64,000 nucleotides of DNA from Desulfomarina profundi (GTDB lineage: Bacteria; Desulfobacterota; Desulfobulbia; Desulfobulbales; Desulfocapsaceae): the NCBI RefSeq assembly GCF_019703855.1, contig NZ_AP024086.1, positions 496,001 through 560,000 of the forward strand, given 5' to 3'. Under the pieces are notes generated by a model. It was given only the letters and a program-made list of their open reading frames with translations, did not search any database and was not told the DNA's origin. Of this stretch, positions 60,286-64,000 are shown one piece after another (the first letter of the stretch is position 1; every line of letters starts with the position of its first letter). Both the position numbers and the translations under genes were made by a program.

Positions 60286-61161
60286 ATGAAACGTATTGTA
60301 CCCGGAATTCTGCTGGCTGCTTTCTGGCTTATCTTACTGTTAAAGGGGTCGATACTATTATTTAATACGGTTGTCTGTGTCATGCTTTTCATCGGTTGTG
60401 ATGAATACCTGAAAATGGCAGCAGGTCGTGAATTGGAAACATTCACGAAATGGTTTCTTGACAGTATTCTCTTTCTTCCTGTTCTTGGAGTGAGCCTGTT
60501 TCCTGGAGCCGAATCGTTAGCTGTCACGATTTTCAGTTCGTTTTTTCTCCTCACATTCTTTGTTATTTCAAGGTATCGGTTTCTCCATGACAGCTATCAA
60601 CTCTATTCGCGGCTGATTTTCGGGCTGATCTATATCGGCTTTCTTGGTGCTCATCTTGTCCTTCTACGTCAACTTGATAATGGGGCCAGCTGGCTGATTA
60701 TTGTTACCTCGATTACTGCCTGTTCCGACAGTGGAGCTTATTTTATCGGTGGGGCTGTGGGAAAACGCAAAATGTCACCCCATATAAGCCCGAACAAAAC
60801 CGTTGAAGGGGCCGCGGGAGGGCTGTTTCTTGCTGTTTGCGGTGGATTGTTTTTTTCCTGGTTGCTCCTTCCGGAAAAGAATTATCTTTTTATTGCAGCA
60901 GCGGCACTGGTGGTTGGAGGTGTCGGGATCGCCGGGGACCTTGCCGAATCTATTATTAAGCGCGGGACGAACACAAAAGATTCCGGTACCCTTCTTGCGG
61001 GGCATGGCGGGATCCTGGACCGGATTGATTCTCTGCTTTTTGCCGTACCTGCCATGTATTATTTTCTTGTTTTCACGGGGCCTGATGAAATCAATATCTC
61101 TTCTGGGTTCCACTGGTTCCATTGGTGTAAATGTTCTGGAAGTTATCAGGCATTTCCCTGA
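60286..61161 (+). CDS. cdsA: Phosphatidate cytidylyltransferase (C-terminal tail suspect)
   Basis: A multi-span membrane enzyme that makes CDP-diacylglycerol from phosphatidate and CTP. The family signature is present as [20 protein letters not shown], then [20 protein letters not shown] and [16 protein letters not shown]. As written the frame runs 28 residues past the usual end ([11 protein letters not shown] and on) and overlaps dxr by 77 bases. If the four-G run at 61077-61080 had five G, the protein would end FTGA with TGA overlapping the dxr ATG. About 266 residues would then remain, the normal length. Confidence 0.93.
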   Translation: MKRIVPGILLAAFWLILLLKGSILLFNTVVCVMLFIGCDEYLKMAAGRELETFTKWFLDSILFLPVLGVSLFPGAESLAVTIFSSFFLLTFFVISRYRFLHDSYQLYSRLIFGLIYIGFLGAHLVLLRQLDNGASWLIIVTSITACSDSGAYFIGGAVGKRKMSPHISPNKTVEGAAGGLFLAVCGGLFFSWLLLPEKNYLFIAAAALVVGGVGIAGDLAESIIKRGTNTKDSGTLLAGHGGILDRIDSLLFAVPAMYYFLVFTGPDEINISSGFHWFHWCKCSGSYQAFP

Positions 61162-62236
61162 CAGATTCAGAATTTCTGCCCTTGCTGCCGGAGAAAATAT
61201 TAAACTCCTTGCAGAGCAGGTCCTGGAATTCCAGCCGGAGTTGCTGTCAATCGGCAGTGAGGAGAATGCCGGAAAACTTCAGAAATTACTTCCTGCAGAA
61301 TATGCCGACCGTATTGTTGTCGGTGATGAAGGGAACCAGCTGGTTGCAGCCCATGATACGGCAGATATGACGGTTTCCGCCATAGTTGGAGCTGCAGGAC
61401 TATTGCCGACACTTGCCGCAATTGAGGCGGGGAAAGACATAGGTCTTGCCAACAAGGAGACCCTGGTGATGGGCGGCAAGATTGTTATGGAGGCGGTCAG
61501 GCGTAAAAATGTTGCCATGCTTCCGGTGGACTCAGAGCATTCAGCCATCTTTCAGGCGTTGGAAGCCGGTCGGAAGAAAGATCTGCAGAAGATTATCCTG
61601 ACTGCTTCAGGTGGTCCGTTTCGTGGAAAGGGTGAAAAAGAGCTAGAGGTCGTTACCTTGAAGGAGGCATTGAATCACCCAAACTGGGAAATGGGAAGAA
61701 AGATATCCATTGATTCCGCCACTCTCATGAACAAGGGATTGGAGGTGATCGAAGCCAGATGGTTATTTGATATTGAAGCTGAAAATATTGAGGTAGTCGT
61801 TCATCCACAGTCAATAATTCATTCCCTGGTGGAATTTAAAGATGGCTCACAGATAGCTCAGCTCGGCATCCCGGATATGAGAATTCCTATTGCCTATGCC
61901 CTTTCCTATCCCGAGAGGCTGGAGCTTGAACTCAACTCCCTGAAACTTTCTCAATGCGCAAACCTGGAGTTTATTGAACCGGATCATACCAGTTTTCCAG
62001 CACTGAAGCTGGCCTTTACCGCCCTTGAAATCGGTGGAGTTTCCCCGGCTGTCCTGAATGCGGCGAACGAGGTGGCAGTGGAAGCTTTTCTTCAGTCCAG
62101 GATATCTTTTCCTGAAATTACAGAGACAGTTGCGCGAACAATGGATATTGTTCAGGAAGGCAGTGAAGACAGCCTGGAGGATATTCTTCGGGCAGATTTT
62201 CTCGCCCGCAGGGAAGCAGCCCGGTTTATACAGTAA
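61085..62236 (+). CDS. dxr: 1-deoxy-D-xylulose 5-phosphate reductoisomerase
   Basis: A 383-residue NADPH enzyme, second step of the MEP isoprenoid pathway, whose product line feeds uppS. The NADPH fold starts [20 protein letters not shown]. Catalytic segments include [27 protein letters not shown], then ASGGPFRGK and [23 protein letters not shown] 61085 is the family start; a longer open frame to the left overlaps cdsA and is spurious. Confidence 0.97.
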   Translation: MKSISLLGSTGSIGVNVLEVIRHFPDRFRISALAAGENIKLLAEQVLEFQPELLSIGSEENAGKLQKLLPAEYADRIVVGDEGNQLVAAHDTADMTVSAIVGAAGLLPTLAAIEAGKDIGLANKETLVMGGKIVMEAVRRKNVAMLPVDSEHSAIFQALEAGRKKDLQKIILTASGGPFRGKGEKELEVVTLKEALNHPNWEMGRKISIDSATLMNKGLEVIEARWLFDIEAENIEVVVHPQSIIHSLVEFKDGSQIAQLGIPDMRIPIAYALSYPERLELELNSLKLSQCANLEFIEPDHTSFPALKLAFTALEIGGVSPAVLNAANEVAVEAFLQSRISFPEITETVARTMDIVQEGSEDSLEDILRADFLARREAARFIQ

Positions 62237-62315
62237 AAAACAACGCTGTTGTCCCACGTATTCCGTGTGTTCTTCAGAACCGTAGTAAAACTATAAGTGA
62301 GTGGTTATTTCAGTT

Positions 62316-63390
62316 ATGAATACTTTTTTTTCCTTTATTCTTGTTCTTGGTCTGCTGATCTTTGTCCATGAACTGGGGCATTTTCTTTTTGCCAAGCTGT
62401 TTCGGGTTCGCGTGTTGAAATTTTCCCTTGGATTTGGTCCCAGGCTCGTTGGGAAAACCATTGGTGAAACGGAATATGTTATATCCGCCTTTCCCTTGGG
62501 GGATTTGTAAAAATGTTTGGTGAAAATCCCGACGAACAGGAGATTGATGAAGAAGAGAAAAGCCGCTCTTTTGCCCATAAAAAGGTATGGCAGCGATTCC
62601 TGATTGTTTTGGCCGGGCCGCTTTTTAATTTTCTTTTTTCAATATTTCTTTTTTTCATGGTTTTTGCCCTTGTCGGGTTGCCGACTTCAGTGGATACTAC
62701 ACGTATCGGCAAAGTTACAGCGGGGAGCCCTGCCGAAAAAGCCGGGGTGTTGGCAGGTGATATTATTCGTGAAATAAATGGTCACCGCGCGGGCAGCTGG
62801 ATGGATGTGCTTACTGGTGTGAAATCCAGTGAAGGCAGGGAAGTCGAAGTCAAGCTGGAGAGGGGGGGAGAATGGTTGTTTTAACAATTGTTCCCAGGAT
62901 CGACAGCGTGAAGGACATGTTCGGCGAGGAGGTTGAAAAACGGTTTATGATCGGAATCGTCAAGGCCGATGAACTGACCTATGAAAAGGTGGGGGTGTGG
63001 GAGGCAGTTAAAAGCAGTTTTGCCCAAACATGGATGTATATTTCTCTGACTGTTATGGGTTTTGTAAAAATATTTCAGCGGGTCATACCTGCATCTGAGC
63101 TGGGGGGACCAATCCTTATTGCTCAGATCGCCGGGGAGCAGATGAAGGCAGGCTGGTTGAACCTTGTGTACTTTATGGGACTTCTCAGTGTCAATCTCGG
63201 CTTTCTGAACCTTCTACCGATCCCCGTGCTTGATGGTGGTCATCTGGTGTTTCTCTCCTACGAGGGAATTATGAAGAAACCGCTCAATGAAAAAGCACAG
63301 ATATTCGCCCAGCAGGTGGGAATTGGTATCCTGGGGACATTGATGATTTTCGTGTTTTATAATGATATTGCCAGATTGTTCAGCAGGTAG
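62316..63390 (+). pseudogene. rseP: Site-2 zinc metalloprotease RseP, two frameshifts
   Basis: The three frames together encode about 357 residues of a membrane-embedded protease that cuts anti-sigma factors and signal peptides. Frame 1 (62316 on) has [13 protein letters not shown] with the HExxH zinc site. Frame 2 (around 62504-62868) has KMFGENPDEQEIDEEEKSR, then QRFLIVLAGPLFNFLFSIF and one PDZ domain (GSPAEKAGVLAGDIIREING). Frame 3 (62872-63390) has VIPASELGGPILIAQIAG and NLLPIPVLDGGH, the third zinc ligand region. The breaks are at G runs 62498-62502 (five G; six gives [12 protein letters not shown]) and 62862-62868 (seven G; eight gives LERGGRMVVLTIVP). Every expected motif is intact, so undercalled G runs are more likely than decay. 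Confidence 0.88.
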
Positions 63391-63413
63391 TTCCCTGGCC
63401 ATGGAGTGATCTC

Positions 63414-64000
63414 TTGATCCTATCTATTGATACATCTACGGTCTGTACCGCTGTTGCACTTACCGAAGGAACGAGGAGTGCGGGCAGGGTTGTGGGTTCC
63501 CTGCGTTTTACTGGGAGAACGACTCATTCCAGACGGCTGCTTCCTCTGATTGATCGTCTTATGAAGGAAACAGACATAACCTGGGCCGATATCAGGGCGC
63601 TCTGTGTGAGTCTCGGACCTGGCAGTTTTACAGGACTGCGAATTGGCATGGCTACGGCCAAAGGGTTGGCATTGGCGGCTGACAAGCCGATGATAGGCGT
63701 TTCCACCCTGGAAGGGTTGGCCTCTGGATGTGCTCCGGCCCCTTTTATCTGTGCCGTCATGGATGCCAGGAAAAAAGAGGTCTATGCAGCGCTGTATCGT
63801 ACCGACAGCAGCGGTTTGACAGTTGCAGAAGGTGCTCCTGTGGTAGTTACTCCCGGGGTGCTATGTGATTATTTTCAGGAACCCGTTGTTTTGGTTGGAG
63901 ATGCACTGGGAATTTATGGTGAAATCTGGAAATCGAACTGCGGCGACATGGTCACATTCGCATCGGCCAGTCTTAATATTCCCATGGCTGAATCCCTTGG
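63414..64000 (+). CDS. tsaB: tRNA threonylcarbamoyladenosine biosynthesis protein TsaB, 5' part
   Basis: Open at the right edge; 195 residues visible. It begins with TTG: LILSIDTSTVCTAVALTEG, then HSRRLLPLIDRLMKE and the diagnostic LGPGSFTGLRIGMATAKGLA near residues 64-83, then AVMDARKKEVYAALY. TsaB pairs with TsaD in making t6A at position 37 of ANN-decoding tRNAs, and belongs to the ASKHA fold without ATPase activity. GGAG lies about seven bases before TTG 63414. Confidence 0.93.
   Translation, partial: MILSIDTSTVCTAVALTEGTRSAGRVVGSLRFTGRTTHSRRLLPLIDRLMKETDITWADIRALCVSLGPGSFTGLRIGMATAKGLALAADKPMIGVSTLEGLASGCAPAPFICAVMDARKKEVYAALYRTDSSGLTVAEGAPVVVTPGVLCDYFQEPVVLVGDALGIYGEIWKSNCGDMVTFASASLNIPMAESL

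Noticed and set aside
60803-61084. N-terminal extension of dxr
   Set aside because: The extension overlaps cdsA in another frame; the conserved Dxr N-terminus [14 protein letters not shown] begins at 61085.

Overview
The window reads as a housekeeping region of a dissimilatory sulfur-metabolising member of the Desulfobacterota, most likely Desulfobulbales. The pointers are a complete aprBA-qmoABC set (AMP-forming APS reductase plus its quinone-interacting membrane partner), Desulfobulbaceae-like AprA and Qmo proteins, a short EF-Ts, and a moderate GC content judged by eye. Placement below the order is not possible from sequence reading alone.

Layout. Positions 1-3500 hold the 3' end of an ABC-transporter ATPase gene, an OmpR/CpxR-type response regulator with its histidine kinase, a decayed phage-type integrase fragment and tRNA-Leu(CAG). 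Positions 3500-10450 hold a riboflavin/flavin region (ribF, ribE, ribBA, ribH, then nusB). It also carries two TPR proteins, a HEAT-like protein with a possible zinc site, and two long palindromic intergenic elements. ftsK follows. Positions 13.1-21.0 kb hold aprB-aprA and qmoA-qmoB-qmoC, each unit closed by an intrinsic terminator. Together these encode the APS-to-sulfite step and its electron link to the menaquinone pool.

From 21.2 kb the window becomes one long transcription/translation superlocus: tRNA-Thr, Tyr, Gly, Thr, tuf, rpmG, tRNA-Trp, secE-nusG-rplKAJL-rpoBC, rpsL-rpsG-fusA-tuf, then the S10, spc and alpha clusters (rpsJ to rplQ, including secY, map, infA and rpmJ). The superlocus ends at a strong terminator at 55.04 kb. 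A YkgJ-type cysteine-rich protein follows, then rpsB-tsf-pyrH-frr-uppS-cdsA-dxr-rseP and the 5' end of tsaB, which runs off the window.

Gene order is conserved core genome, and I found no convincing new multi-gene system. The most useful observations concern structure. Single-base lesions at G runs disrupt ribH and rseP (twice) and probably cdsA, which suggests either homopolymer undercalls or real clustered decay. Several long palindromes sit directly after stop codons. A 22-bp hairpin lies upstream of qmoA. An L10-type leader is recognisable before rplJ. Terminator-like hairpins lie inside the rplL-rpoB and rpsD-rpoA junctions. Six ribosomal-protein genes start with TTG, and the two tuf genes have diverged at synonymous sites.
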